64,000 nucleotides of DNA from Elizabethkingia bruuniana (GCF_002024805.1 NZ_CP014337.1:310001-374000); one strand, 5' to 3'. Positions 9,742-18,303 are shown, numbered from the stretch's first letter. Program-made: numbers and translations. The notes: generated by a model from the sequence alone, not told the origin.

Positions 9742-10294
9742 TTTTAATAACATCTATAACTATTCTCCGCTACCAGATAAAAAAGGATGGAAAGAAGCTA
9801 TAACGGAAAGGAGGCTCTTACGTAAATTTAGATTTGGTTCAATGAATCAGATTCCGGAAAAAGCTATATTCAGAAAAACGAATATTCAAATATGGTTTAT
9901 TTTGATTCTGGCTGTAATTGTTGTTCCTGCTATAATAATGATGGAGAAGAACAACCAGAAATATGTATTAAGTATAAGGCTTTTTATGGCTGCTATTTTT
10001 GTTATTGGAGCCCTTATAAAGTTAGTTCTTGGCTATATATTTCCTGAATTGACATTGAGTGATAAAGGTGTAAAAATCTTCGGTAGAGAATTAATTGTCT
10101 GGAATGATATCAAAAGAATTGAAACTACCGGGTTATATGGCGGAGATGTACAGTTAGTTATTGTCAAGAAAAATAATAAAAGAATTACAGAGGACTTTAA
10201 GCGTCTTAATACAAATAGCTATAAGTTGGCATTAATCGTCCGCTCTTTTGCTAAGAAATACAAAACAAGAAGAGTCCTTTTGCCACTAAAATAA
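9734..10294 (+). CDS. Hypothetical membrane protein with PH-like C-terminus
   Basis: Up to 186 residues. Two hydrophobic segments lie at about residues 55-75 (IWFILILAVIVVPAIIMM) and 86-105, followed by a soluble beta-rich tail (LTLSDKGVKIFGRELIVWNDIKRIE) that resembles bacterial PH-like membrane domains. The longest frame starts at a TTG (9734) overlapping the DUF2867 stop by 8 bases. ATG 9842 (MNQIPEKAIF, 150 residues) is an alternative start and keeps both membrane segments. Function unknown. It ends just before a long hairpin shared with endoF1. Confidence 0.65.
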   Translation: MPDFNNIYNYSPLPDKKGWKEAITERRLLRKFRFGSMNQIPEKAIFRKTNIQIWFILILAVIVVPAIIMMEKNNQKYVLSIRLFMAAIFVIGALIKLVLGYIFPELTLSDKGVKIFGRELIVWNDIKRIETTGLYGGDVQLVIVKKNNKRITEDFKRLNTNSYKLALIVRSFAKKYKTRRVLLPLK

Positions 10295-10307
10295 TATTTT
10301 GCAATAG

Positions 10308-10367
10308 AACCTGCCTGAAAGCTTACAGGATGAAACCAAAAAACATCCCATAGTTTTCAGGCAGGTT
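10308..10367. terminator. Bidirectional hairpin between convergent genes
   Basis: Arms AACCTGCCTGAAA (10308-10320) and TTTCAGGCAGGTT (10355-10367) are exact complements around a ~34-base loop, followed by GTTTTATT. It lies between the convergent PH-like gene (+) and endoF1 (-). Confidence 0.6.
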
Positions 10368-10396
10368 TGTTTTATTATAAACTACCGTTAGAACTT

Positions 10397-11416
10397 TTAC
10401 CAGTCCTTAGAATAAGGTGTATTGGAATATACCAGTTCATCTCCGTATAATTCTTTTGCAATAAGCTTAAGTGCAGGAAGCTGACCAGAAGTGAAATTAC
10501 TGCGGTTAGGATCCATTGCAAATATCATATGACCTCCATAACCTTTTGTAACAATATTTCTCAGTGCCTGGGCTGTAGCGTATCTGCCCTGGTTAAATTC
10601 CTGAGAAGACATGACCATACCTGATTTTGCAAGCCCCGGATAATTTGTAGCTAAATCATAGCTGCCACCATAATCATGAATGGCATAGTCTACATAGCTG
10701 CCAGCATTTACACCATCAACAGCAGTAGGGAAAGAAGACGTCCTGCTGTATACATAGACCGTTACCAGTTTATTTGGCATGGCTTGCTTAGTTTCGTAAG
10801 CCAGACGCGCAGCAGCATTATTGGATGGCGTTACAAAGCCAGAAGGCGGCGGAGTTTGATAGGCAGAATATTCATCATCAAAAAATACACCATCCAGATT
10901 ATACAGATCGCATGTATTCTTAAGTTCCTGGGCAAATGCTTTTGCCCGTGCTGTTGAAAGATTTGCAATGCCTGATCTGTCATGGTTTCCTAATATACTT
11001 AGTATCACTTTTATACCCTTGTCCTGTAAAGGTTTCAGGTATTTAGCACGATTGGTTAGCAGGTGTTGTACATTGGGATTATTACTTACAAACACCTTAT
11101 CATTAGCAGCATCGTAATTGATATTAGCAGAAAACAAAACAACCATATCCACCAATGGTTTTCCACTGTTCTTTAGTGTGAAATTCAGATTGTTAAGAGG
11201 ATTGGTGTCATTTACTTCTGTAAAACTGAATAATTTAATATTCGCTTTTGTTGTACCAGTTACCGCTGCTCTTGCTGCAGCATTTGGTGAAATATTACTA
11301 TTTTCAGAAGAGAGTGGATTATCTCGTGCACATGAAGTCCACACAAAAGGAAAAGCCAGGAATACTAAGATGTTATTCTTCAGACTGGCTGAAAATTGGT
11401 TAATAAATTTTTTCAT
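10397..11416 (-). CDS. endOF1: Endo-beta-N-acetylglucosaminidase F1 (GH18)
   Basis: A 339-residue secreted endoglycosidase that cleaves the GlcNAc-GlcNAc core bond of high-mannose and hybrid N-glycans. The leader of 50 residues, with an apparent lipobox-like WTSC followed by a Ser/Asn/Ala-rich stretch, ends before AVTGTTKANIKLFSF, the mature start known for EndoF1. The GH18 motif LDGVFFDDE supplies Asp180 and Glu182 of the precursor, i.e. Asp130 and Glu132 of the mature enzyme, the latter being the acid/base. Length and sequence agree with my memory of the E. meningoseptica enzyme. It is a single-gene unit, convergent with the upstream genes. Confidence 0.95.
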   Translation of the reverse strand: MKKFINQFSASLKNNILVFLAFPFVWTSCARDNPLSSENSNISPNAAARAAVTGTTKANIKLFSFTEVNDTNPLNNLNFTLKNSGKPLVDMVVLFSANINYDAANDKVFVSNNPNVQHLLTNRAKYLKPLQDKGIKVILSILGNHDRSGIANLSTARAKAFAQELKNTCDLYNLDGVFFDDEYSAYQTPPPSGFVTPSNNAAARLAYETKQAMPNKLVTVYVYSRTSSFPTAVDGVNAGSYVDYAIHDYGGSYDLATNYPGLAKSGMVMSSQEFNQGRYATAQALRNIVTKGYGGHMIFAMDPNRSNFTSGQLPALKLIAKELYGDELVYSNTPYSKDW

Positions 11417-11655
11417 AGTGATATATTTTATGTTAATTTGGTTTTATATTTTGACGGGTGTCATAATATTTATTCCCCTGTTTGGGAATTTTAATATGGA
11501 TTTAAGAGTGTTTTATGTAAAATTATAAATTAATCGTAATATTAAATCTGAATCAGTGTTAATTTTTAAACTAAAGTAAATATTTGTTGAATTTGTAGTA
11601 CCTGTGTAGGGTGTGGTTCCCGTAAATAAACAGAATTAATCATAAAAATTTTAAA

Positions 11656-12033
11656 ATGTACATTCATCATATTGCCATTATTTGTTCGGACTATCAGGTT
11701 TCCAAAAAGTTTTATACAGATATTTTAGGACTCAATATTATCCGTGAAGTTTATAGAGAGGAAAGACAATCCTATAAGTTGGATCTTGCAATAGGAGATC
11801 ATTATGTTATCGAATTATTTTCCTTTCCGGACCCGCCTAAACGTCCGTCCAGACCAGAAGCTTGTGGATTAAGACATTTGGCTTTCGCTGTAGAGAATGT
11901 AAATTCCAAAAGAGAAGAATTAATAAAAAAAGGATTGGTATGCGAAGACGTCCGTATTGACGAATTCACCGATAAAGAATTCTTTTTCACCCAAGATCCG
12001 GATCAGCTGCCGCTGGAATTTTATAAGATCTGA
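11656..12033 (+). CDS. gloA2: VOC family protein, SMU1112c/YaeR-like glyoxalase I homologue
   Basis: A 125-residue single-module vicinal-oxygen-chelate protein: paired beta-alpha-beta-beta-beta units with HHIAIICSDYQVSKKFY at the N-terminus, GLRHLAFAVENV in the middle and DPDQLPLEFYKI at the end. His5, His75 and Glu121 are plausible metal ligands. The family (also called YaeR or GloA2) is related to glyoxalase I but its substrate is not settled. It stands alone, with a 47-base gap to the DUF1543 gene, which has its own promoter-like boxes. Confidence 0.85.
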   Translation: MYIHHIAIICSDYQVSKKFYTDILGLNIIREVYREERQSYKLDLAIGDHYVIELFSFPDPPKRPSRPEACGLRHLAFAVENVNSKREELIKKGLVCEDVRIDEFTDKEFFFTQDPDQLPLEFYKI

Positions 12034-12034
12034 T

Positions 12035-12066
12035 TTTCAGGGAAGCATAATATTTCACTATTTTTG
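12035..12066 (+). promoter_or_regulatory. Bacteroidetes-type promoter for the DUF1543 gene
   Basis: TTTC (12035-12038, one change from TTTG) and TATTTTTG (12059-12066), which matches TAnnTTTG, are separated by 20 bases. They stand 13 bases before ATG 12080 of the DUF1543 gene. Confidence 0.5.
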
Positions 12067-12079
12067 CAAAGAAAGAGCT

Positions 12080-12616
12080 ATGAAATTATTCTATGTAATC
12101 CTTGGTGCTACTCCTGAAGGAAGAAATATCGAACAACACGACGTATTTTTTGGAATTGCAGAGACGCTGGATGAGCTTATTCCGGATATGAAAGAATTCT
12201 GGAAAGAAGCCAAAATTCATATTGACTGTCATCAGGAAGTAAAATTTGCAGATGGTTATGAAGTGAAAATTGTAGAAAGAGGAACACAAAAATCTGAAGA
12301 CCAATTATATTTTATCAATCTGGGAGGTTATAAGCCTGGTTTCTTTGAAGAATTTCACGAACAGCATCTGATGGTAGGAACCTCAATGGGTGAAATTGTA
12401 AAAAGAGTAAAGCAGACAGAGTTTTATCAGCAAATGGGATTTGAAGGAGCGGTAAGCCACATCGATGATAAGCATGGTGTGGATATCGACGATATCTTTA
12501 ATGTCAGCGATATTCTTCCAAAGAAAATGAAAGAGAAATATACTATTGTTCTCGAAAAGAGTAATGCTGAGGTTCAGGAAAATGAAATGCATCTAGGCTA
12601 TTTTAAACTTAAATAA
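12080..12616 (+). CDS. DUF1543 domain-containing protein
   Basis: A 178-residue protein; I place the start at ATG 12080 (MKLFYVILGATPEGRNIEQHD) because the longer frame upstream overlaps the glyoxalase-like gene and adds no recognisable sequence. The DUF1543 signature is the N-terminal KLFYVILG with a following EQHDVFFG, and a repeated, similar segment further on (YFINLGGYKPGFFEEFHEQHLMVG), so the protein is built of two related halves. Function is unknown. It is followed within 5 bases by the NTF2-like gene. Confidence 0.85.
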   Translation: MKLFYVILGATPEGRNIEQHDVFFGIAETLDELIPDMKEFWKEAKIHIDCHQEVKFADGYEVKIVERGTQKSEDQLYFINLGGYKPGFFEEFHEQHLMVGTSMGEIVKRVKQTEFYQQMGFEGAVSHIDDKHGVDIDDIFNVSDILPKKMKEKYTIVLEKSNAEVQENEMHLGYFKLK

Positions 12617-12620
12617 TATT

Positions 12621-13088
12621 ATGCGCAGCAGCTTCATACTTATACTGGGACTAAGTTTTAATTTATTTTTCTCTCAGATTTCAGAAACCGAAGCTGTGAA
12701 AGCCGGAGTTAATAAGCTCTTTACAGCGATGAAGAATTCCGACTCGACAGGTATTAAATCAAGTTTTACCAAGCAGGCAATTTTACAGACTATAATGAAA
12801 AACGGAGAGGTAAAAACGGAAGATATTCCTGCATTTGCCAGAACGATAGCAAAAGCTGTAAAAAATACACTGGAAGAAAGAATCACTTTTTCGGCCATTC
12901 ATATTGATGGAAATTTGGCGTCTGTATGGACTCCTTATCAGTTCTATTTTCAAGGGAAATTCTCGCATTGTGGTGTAAACAGTTTTCAGATGATTAAAGA
13001 AAATGGAGACTGGAAAATACAGTATATTATAGATACCCGAAGAAAAGATGGCTGCATTCAGGATGGTAAAACTGAATCTGTAAAATAG
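12621..13088 (+). CDS. NTF2-like / SnoaL-like secreted protein
   Basis: A 155-residue protein with a Sec signal (FILILGLSFNLFFSQ) and one NTF2-like cone domain: an N-terminal helix pair (VKAGVNKLFTAMKNSDSTGIKSSF), a middle sheet (IHIDGNLASVWTPYQFYF) and SFQMIKENGDWKIQYIIDTRR. Such domains bind small ligands or act as isomerases; the specific role is unknown. It probably forms a unit with DUF1543 upstream. Confidence 0.75.
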   Translation: MRSSFILILGLSFNLFFSQISETEAVKAGVNKLFTAMKNSDSTGIKSSFTKQAILQTIMKNGEVKTEDIPAFARTIAKAVKNTLEERITFSAIHIDGNLASVWTPYQFYFQGKFSHCGVNSFQMIKENGDWKIQYIIDTRRKDGCIQDGKTESVK

Positions 13089-13145
13089 AAATATCAATCT
13101 TCGCATTGAAGACTTAATATAAAAGTAAATCTAATAAAGTAAATA

Positions 13146-14255
13146 ATGAAAATAGGAATTTTAGGAGGCGGACAGCTTGGAAGAATGTTGATCCAAAGTG
13201 CTCTGAAATACGATGACGAATTTTATACACTAGATCCGGCAGCCGATGCTCCATGCCATAATATCTCCTACTTTACACAAGGAAGTTTCAACGATTATCA
13301 GACAGTACTGGATTTTGGAAAAGATAAAGATGTTGTAACCATTGAAATTGAACACGTAAATGCAGATGCTCTTGAAACATTGGAGAATCAAGGTATAAAA
13401 GTAGTTCCTAATTCCAGAATTATTAAAATTATTCAACAGAAAATTCTTCAGAAAGAATTTTACAAAAAAAATAATATCCCTAGTCCGGATTTTCAGACGG
13501 TACAAAATAAATCAGAAATAAGCTTCCCTTTACCCTTTGTACAAAAAATGAATACTGGTGGATATGACGGTAAAGGAGTACAGGTAATCCGTACTGAAGA
13601 AGATCTTCAGAAGCTATGGGATGCTCCGTCTGTACTGGAAAGCCTTGTAGATATAGATAAGGAATTAGCGGTGATAGTAGCCAGAAATGAAAATGGTGAA
13701 ACCAAAACCTTCCCGGTAACTGAAATGGTTGCAGATCCTAGACTTAATCTGTTAGATTTCAATATTTGTCCGACAACGCTGACTGAGGATATACAAAACC
13801 AGATTTCAGCAATTACAGATAAGTTCTTGGTAGCAATTAATTCTCCGGGATTATTTGCTATCGAATTATTTTTGGATAAAGATGGTAAAGTATGGGTGAA
13901 CGAAACTGCACCTAGATTGCATAATTCTGGGCATCAGAGTCAGGAGGGTAACGCCAATTCACAGTTCGAGCAAATGTATCGTGTAGTGAAAAACTTACCA
14001 TTAGCCGACACAGATGCCGTTACTTTTAGCGGAATGCTTAATCTTGTTGGGGCTGATGGTTTCTCCGGAAAAGTAGTATATGCAGGATTAGATGAAGTAC
14101 TAAAACTACCAAAAACATACATTCACTTATACGGTAAGACAGAAACCAAACCGGGCAGAAAAATGGGGCATATTAATGTACTGGCTGATTCCCGTGAAGA
14201 ATTAATGGAGAAGCTGGTGAAGATAAAAGAAATGGTGCAGGTAATTGCAGAATAA
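13146..14255 (+). CDS. purK: 5-(carboxyamino)imidazole ribonucleotide synthase
   Basis: A 369-residue ATP-grasp enzyme that makes N5-CAIR from AIR, bicarbonate and ATP in de novo purine synthesis. Signatures are the N-terminal GILGGGQLGRMLIQSA, the PFVQKMNTGGYDGKGVQVI glycine-rich loop and the C-terminal WVNETAPRLHNSGH active-site segment. Length is typical. The product is the substrate of PurE, encoded 3.1 kb downstream at 17325-17828 rather than in the usual adjacent purEK pair. The rluF-like gene overlaps its 3' end by 11 bases. Confidence 0.95.
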   Translation: MKIGILGGGQLGRMLIQSALKYDDEFYTLDPAADAPCHNISYFTQGSFNDYQTVLDFGKDKDVVTIEIEHVNADALETLENQGIKVVPNSRIIKIIQQKILQKEFYKKNNIPSPDFQTVQNKSEISFPLPFVQKMNTGGYDGKGVQVIRTEEDLQKLWDAPSVLESLVDIDKELAVIVARNENGETKTFPVTEMVADPRLNLLDFNICPTTLTEDIQNQISAITDKFLVAINSPGLFAIELFLDKDGKVWVNETAPRLHNSGHQSQEGNANSQFEQMYRVVKNLPLADTDAVTFSGMLNLVGADGFSGKVVYAGLDEVLKLPKTYIHLYGKTETKPGRKMGHINVLADSREELMEKLVKIKEMVQVIAE

Positions 14256-14994
14256 TACAGAATATAAAAACTTGGAAAAAACACGTATCAACAAATACCT
14301 TTCAGAAGTAGGCTACTGTTCCAGAAGAGCAGCAGACAAGTTATTGGAAGAAGGCAGAATTACGATAAACGGAAAGCTTCCGGAAATGGGGACTAAAGTT
14401 TCGGATGAAGATGAAATCTTTGTGGATGGAGTTTCTATCCGTAAAACAGATGAAGAACATGTTTATATAGCTTTCAATAAGCCTGTAGGTATTGTTTGTA
14501 CAACCGATACCAAGCGAGAAAAGAACAACATCATTGATTATATTAAACATCCTAAACGTATTTTCCCAATTGGACGACTGGACAAGCCAAGTGAAGGATT
14601 AATTTTGCTGACATCGGATGGTGATATTGTAAATAAGATCCTCCGTTCCCGGAATAATCATGGTAAAGAATACCTGGTAAGAGTAAACCAGCCGATAACG
14701 CTGAAGTTTTTGGATAAAATGAGAAACGGAGTGCCTATTTTGGATACTGTTACTAAAAAATGTGAAGTAGAGCAGATTGATAATTTTACATTCAGAATTG
14801 TTCTTACACAGGGACTGAACCGTCAGATCCGGAGAATGTGTGAATTTCTGGGTTACGAAGTGAAAAAGCTGAAACGTATCCGTATTATAAATATCAGACT
14901 GGATTTACCAATTGGTAAATGGCGGGATTTAAGCGCTCAGGAATTAAAAGATCTGAATAACCTGCTGGAGGATTCTCACAAAACAATAGATTAA
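14245..14994 (+). CDS. rluF: 23S rRNA pseudouridine synthase, RluF-like
   Basis: A 249-residue RsuA/RluB/E/F family enzyme. The S4 RNA-binding domain comes first (TRINKYLSEVGYCSRRAADKLLEEG, ~residues 11-60), then the catalytic domain with IGRLDKPSEGLILLTSDGD carrying the catalytic Asp and GLNRQIRRMCEFLGY. The last motif is characteristic of RluF, which modifies U2604 of 23S rRNA. No ATG is suitable: the longest start is TTG 14245 inside purK, and TTG 14272 (reading EKTRINKY) is the other candidate. It is translationally coupled to purK and ends at a clear terminator. Confidence 0.85.
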   Translation: MQNNTEYKNLEKTRINKYLSEVGYCSRRAADKLLEEGRITINGKLPEMGTKVSDEDEIFVDGVSIRKTDEEHVYIAFNKPVGIVCTTDTKREKNNIIDYIKHPKRIFPIGRLDKPSEGLILLTSDGDIVNKILRSRNNHGKEYLVRVNQPITLKFLDKMRNGVPILDTVTKKCEVEQIDNFTFRIVLTQGLNRQIRRMCEFLGYEVKKLKRIRIINIRLDLPIGKWRDLSAQELKDLNNLLEDSHKTID

Positions 14995-15000
14995 AATAAA

Positions 15001-15025
15001 AGAGCACTTTAGTGCTCTTTTTTTA
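15001..15025 (+). terminator. Intrinsic terminator after rluF
   Basis: AGAGCAC (15001-15007), a TTTA loop, then GTGCTCT (15012-15018) running into seven T residues. It is placed directly behind the rluF stop. Confidence 0.85.
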
Positions 15026-15060
15026 TTATTCTCATACAAAACGTATTAAAAATATTTACA

Positions 15061-15146
15061 AACACAAAGACACTAGATATTATATCAATGTGCGAGGCAA
15101 TTTGTGCCTTAAAACCAAATTTAAATATAGTTTGTGTCTTGGTGTT
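15061..15146. repeat. Spaced inverted repeat (AACACAAAGACAC type)
   Basis: AACACAAAGACAC (15061-15073) and GTGTCTTGGTGTT (15134-15146) are complementary at 12 of 13 positions, 60 bases apart, in the gap between rluF and the EamA gene. A close relative of the right arm, TTTTGTGTCCTTGTGTTGAC, lies at 24600-24619, so this looks like a dispersed intergenic repeat. Confidence 0.5.
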
Positions 15147-15152
15147 GATATA

Positions 15153-16052
15153 TTATGTTAGCCTGCGTTCAGATTTTGGTTTATAGTTCGTAATAAACAC
15201 ACCGCAGATAATGAGGCATGCTGCTATAATAAACTTCACAGAAATTTCTTCGTCCAAAAGTAACCAGCCTAAGAATATAGCAATAATGGTATTGATATAA
15301 GCTAATATGGAAACCTGTATCGGCGTGATTTTGGTGAGTGCATAGTGAAAAGCGAAAAAAGCAGTCACAGACCCAAAAACCGCAAGATAGATCATAGCCG
15401 ATATACTTTTTAGTGTCCAGTTTCCAAAATTGTAATTGTCCGAAAATATAAAGGCTAATATAATCTGTACAATTCCTGCAAAAGCGAATTGATAAAATAA
15501 GTTCAATGAGATATTGCCGCTTTGTATATTCATTTTTTTAGTAAAGATCGTTCCTGATGCCCATCCTGAAATAGCACAGAACATGAGAAGAATACCATTT
15601 CTGTAGCTTGGATTAGCCAGATCTTTTAATCCGTCCCAGAAAATGAAGATAATCCCAAAAAAACAAATCAGGATTCCTGTCATTGCCCGAAAGCTAAATT
15701 TCTGCAATCCTACAGCCAAACTTCCCAGAAAAACCAGGATAGGGGCACAGGCACTAATCAGAGATGCAAGACTACTTGTTACGTTCTCTTCCGCAACTGT
15801 AGTTAGTCCATTCGCACCTATAAGCATAAGAGTAGAAAAAATAATCTGATATCTTAAATTTTTCCAGCCAATCCATTTCAGTTCTTTACGGAATATAAGA
15901 ATTGTACCCATTATAATTGCAGCCAGAAGCTGGCGTATGCCTGCGACAAACCATCCGGGAATACTTTCCACTGCAACACGTATCCCCAAAAAAGTAGTTC
16001 CCCAGACGATGGCCACCGTCAGAATAGCAAATAGTAATTTATAGTCTCTCAA
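15153..16052 (-). CDS. DMT-superfamily transporter (EamA family)
   Basis: A 299-residue inner-membrane exporter with two EamA repeats, giving about ten transmembrane segments. Motifs include VWGTTFLGIRVAVESIPG at the start and, in the second half, FGSVTAFFAFHYALTKI and ILAYINTIIAIFLGWLLLDEEI, the classic EamA end. Members export amino acids, metabolites or drugs; the substrate cannot be inferred. It is transcribed alone, divergent from the gene at 16146. Confidence 0.9.
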   Translation of the reverse strand: MRDYKLLFAILTVAIVWGTTFLGIRVAVESIPGWFVAGIRQLLAAIIMGTILIFRKELKWIGWKNLRYQIIFSTLMLIGANGLTTVAEENVTSSLASLISACAPILVFLGSLAVGLQKFSFRAMTGILICFFGIIFIFWDGLKDLANPSYRNGILLMFCAISGWASGTIFTKKMNIQSGNISLNLFYQFAFAGIVQIILAFIFSDNYNFGNWTLKSISAMIYLAVFGSVTAFFAFHYALTKITPIQVSILAYINTIIAIFLGWLLLDEEISVKFIIAACLIICGVFITNYKPKSERRLT

Positions 16053-16145
16053 AATGGATTGGAATAAAGTATTGCAAAGATATTATTAGTTTTTATATTT
16101 TAGCCTGTAGTAAGGAAATACAAGTGCTCAAAAAGATAATTTAAT

Positions 16146-17276
16146 ATGTGGAATCCTTTTAGAAAAAAGAAAAAAATAGAACATAGTAAATACAACTTTG
16201 ACTTCGAAAGTTTTTATAAACTTTTTATATATCTGCAGGAAGAGAATAGTTATGTAGAAACACTGGTGGAAGGGCAGCATAAAGTCGCAGAAATGATCTG
16301 GTATGAAATCCCAAACTCTTATAAGAATAGTGAGACTGATCTGAATGTGTTGAAGAATAATGGATTTTCTAACTTTTATGAGCTACTGAATAAAGTCCAT
16401 GAAAAAGCAGAGATTGGTCTTATAGATACAGAAGAATGGTTGAAAAATGACGGACAATATAATCTTATGCAGTTCAATTTCCGAACAGATCCTTCTGAAG
16501 AAGAACAAAGCTATTTTAAAAGTGCACTCCACAAATTCTATGTGCTTTTCGTAATCGTAGGCGATGGAGAGGAAATAAATGCTTATCGTATTTTTTACAA
16601 GAGAGGTATGGATTATAGTATTGCAGGATTACTCGATTCAATTGATATTGTTGATCTTAATAATCCGGATTCTGAAATAAAACCAGCTGTAGCTGAGCTT
16701 GAAAAAGTATTGGCAGCTATGTCTCTGGAAACTGGAGTAGAGATTAACAAAGGCATTACAGATAAATACCCGAACGTCAGAGTTTCCAGAGAAATTACAT
16801 TGCAGGACTTTAAAGACGTTCTGGGTTTAGCAAATTACTGGGAGATTGAAGATTTAGAAGAAAAGGCTCGATATCTGTATGAGCAGAATTATAGAGATAA
16901 AGATGAACTGATTGCAGAACTGGAGGAAAAAGATGAAGATTGGGAGTATTATGATGATGGTTATTTCCCATTAAGGTTTGAGATTATTCATGAAGATAAT
17001 TATTGGTACAGCGACTGGAAATTTGATCCGGAGGATATTGAAGGAATTATCGAGTCATTTTTGGATGAAAGATGGAATTTCAATTATCCTGAAGAAACAT
17101 ACAGCCACGATCTTTTTCCTTATATACAGAAAGCTTTAGCGGAAAGGGACCTTGAGTTGATGAATATGAATACTCTTGGAGATTCCTATGGCTTCTTTTT
17201 GGTGAAAAAAGAAAATGTCGTACCTCTGCTTAATCTTTCTGCTAAAATGGCTTTAGGAATAGAGCAATTACGATAG
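16146..17276 (+). CDS. Hypothetical protein, acidic, Flavobacteriia-type
   Basis: A 376-residue soluble protein that I do not recognise. A basic N-terminus (WNPFRKKKKIEH) is followed by an acidic, aromatic-rich body. The second half includes ELEEKDEDWEYYDDGYFPL and FLDERWNFNYPEETYSHDLF. There is no signal peptide or membrane segment. The pattern resembles other uncharacterised DUF6630- or SMI1-like cytoplasmic proteins of Bacteroidetes, but I would not assign it. It precedes purE by 48 bases, and purE has its own promoter-like TATCTTTG box. Confidence 0.6.
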   Translation: MWNPFRKKKKIEHSKYNFDFESFYKLFIYLQEENSYVETLVEGQHKVAEMIWYEIPNSYKNSETDLNVLKNNGFSNFYELLNKVHEKAEIGLIDTEEWLKNDGQYNLMQFNFRTDPSEEEQSYFKSALHKFYVLFVIVGDGEEINAYRIFYKRGMDYSIAGLLDSIDIVDLNNPDSEIKPAVAELEKVLAAMSLETGVEINKGITDKYPNVRVSREITLQDFKDVLGLANYWEIEDLEEKARYLYEQNYRDKDELIAELEEKDEDWEYYDDGYFPLRFEIIHEDNYWYSDWKFDPEDIEGIIESFLDERWNFNYPEETYSHDLFPYIQKALAERDLELMNMNTLGDSYGFFLVKKENVVPLLNLSAKMALGIEQLR

Positions 17277-17295
17277 GCTTTCCTTTCAATTTCAT

Positions 17296-17303
17296 TATCT
17301 TTG
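17296..17303 (+). promoter_or_regulatory. TAnnTTTG box ahead of purE
   Basis: TATCTTTG matches the Bacteroidetes -7 element and lies 21 bases before the purE ATG. No convincing TTTG was seen at -33. Confidence 0.35.
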
Positions 17304-17324
17304 ACCATCTAAAAAAAAGTAAAC

Positions 17325-17828
17325 ATGATCGGAATTATTATGGGAAGTCAAAGCGACTTACCAATTATGGAACAGGCAGCCAATTTCCTTAATGATTTAG
17401 GTATTCCGTATGAACTCACGGTTGTTTCTGCACACAGAACACCGGAGCGTATGTTCGAGTATGCTAAGTCAGCAAAACAGAGAGGTCTGAAAGTAATTGT
17501 TGCCGGAGCAGGAGGTGCGGCACACCTTCCCGGAATGGTGGCAAGCTGTACGACCCTTCCGGTAATAGGAGTTCCAATTTTATCCAGTAATTCTATAGAC
17601 GGATGGGACTCTGTTCTTTCTATTCTGCAAATGCCAGGTGGTATTCCGGTGGCAACAGTAGCATTGAACGGTGCCTTGAATGCAGGTATCCTGGCTGCTA
17701 AAATAATAGGAAGTGCAGATGAACAGGTTGCAGAAAAATTACAGCAATATCAAGACGCATTAAAAGATAAAGTTTTAGGAACTGTGGATGTCATTAAAGC
17801 ACAGCATCCTAACCACTACGATCAGTAA
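17325..17828 (+). CDS. purE: 5-(carboxyamino)imidazole ribonucleotide mutase
   Basis: A 167-residue class I PurE that converts N5-CAIR to CAIR in purine synthesis, normally as an octamer. The start IIMGSQSDLPIMEQAA, the VVSAHRTPERM motif with the catalytic His and the GAGGAAHLPGMVA loop are all intact, as is PVIGVPILSSNSIDGWDSVLSILQMP. Its partner purK lies at 13146-14255, separated by the rluF, EamA and hypothetical genes. Confidence 0.96.
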   Translation: MIGIIMGSQSDLPIMEQAANFLNDLGIPYELTVVSAHRTPERMFEYAKSAKQRGLKVIVAGAGGAAHLPGMVASCTTLPVIGVPILSSNSIDGWDSVLSILQMPGGIPVATVALNGALNAGILAAKIIGSADEQVAEKLQQYQDALKDKVLGTVDVIKAQHPNHYDQ

Positions 17829-17911
17829 TGTTTTTATTTTTTTTCAAAAAAAATAGCTCAAATTAGAATTTTAGCACGGTTCTTGTCTTTAAGGCCGCAA
17901 ATATAAATTCT

Positions 17912-18280
17912 ATGAAAAAAATACTTACAGTTAGTAAACTATTTGTTGCCGGATTAGGACTTTTTGCACTTCAGCAGTGTAATGTACAAAAGACAGCTAA
18001 AGGAAATGATGCTGAAATATTTGTAGTGGCTTCAAAACAAGTTGACTGTACTGGTGTAGGAAAGCAAAAATGCTATTTGGTAAAAGAAGGAGAGGCTAAA
18101 ACCTGGAGTTATATGTATCAGTCGGTTGAAGGTTTTACTTATGAACCTGGATACGAATATGTATTGAAAGTAAAAAAAGAAAAAGTAGCTAATCCACCTG
18201 CGGATGCTTCTTCTATAAGATATATTCTGGAGAAAGTAGTTTCGAAAAAACAGAAAATATCAGAGGATTTACCTCAATAA
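17912..18280 (+). CDS. DUF4377 domain lipoprotein
   Basis: A 122-residue lipoprotein: signal with lipobox-like ALQQC (Cys23), then a single DUF4377 domain. The domain shows the expected VDCTGVGKQKCYLVKEGEAK segment with two cysteines and EGFTYEPGYEYVLKVKKE. In other bacteria DUF4377 occurs alone or next to HslJ/META domains in heat- or envelope-stress lipoproteins; the role here is unknown. It is monocistronic, followed by a strong hairpin. Confidence 0.8.
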   Translation: MKKILTVSKLFVAGLGLFALQQCNVQKTAKGNDAEIFVVASKQVDCTGVGKQKCYLVKEGEAKTWSYMYQSVEGFTYEPGYEYVLKVKKEKVANPPADASSIRYILEKVVSKKQKISEDLPQ

Positions 18281-18303
18281 ACAGAAAAACAACATCAATA
18301 ATT

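Noticed and set aside
11118-11528. 136-residue plus-strand ORF opposite endoF1
   Set aside because: It lies antisense to the clearly functional endoF1 and its upstream region, and its sequence has no family features.
11957-12079. Upstream extension of the DUF1543 gene
   Set aside because: It overlaps the glyoxalase-like gene; the family start KLFYVILG begins at ATG 12080 behind a good promoter box.
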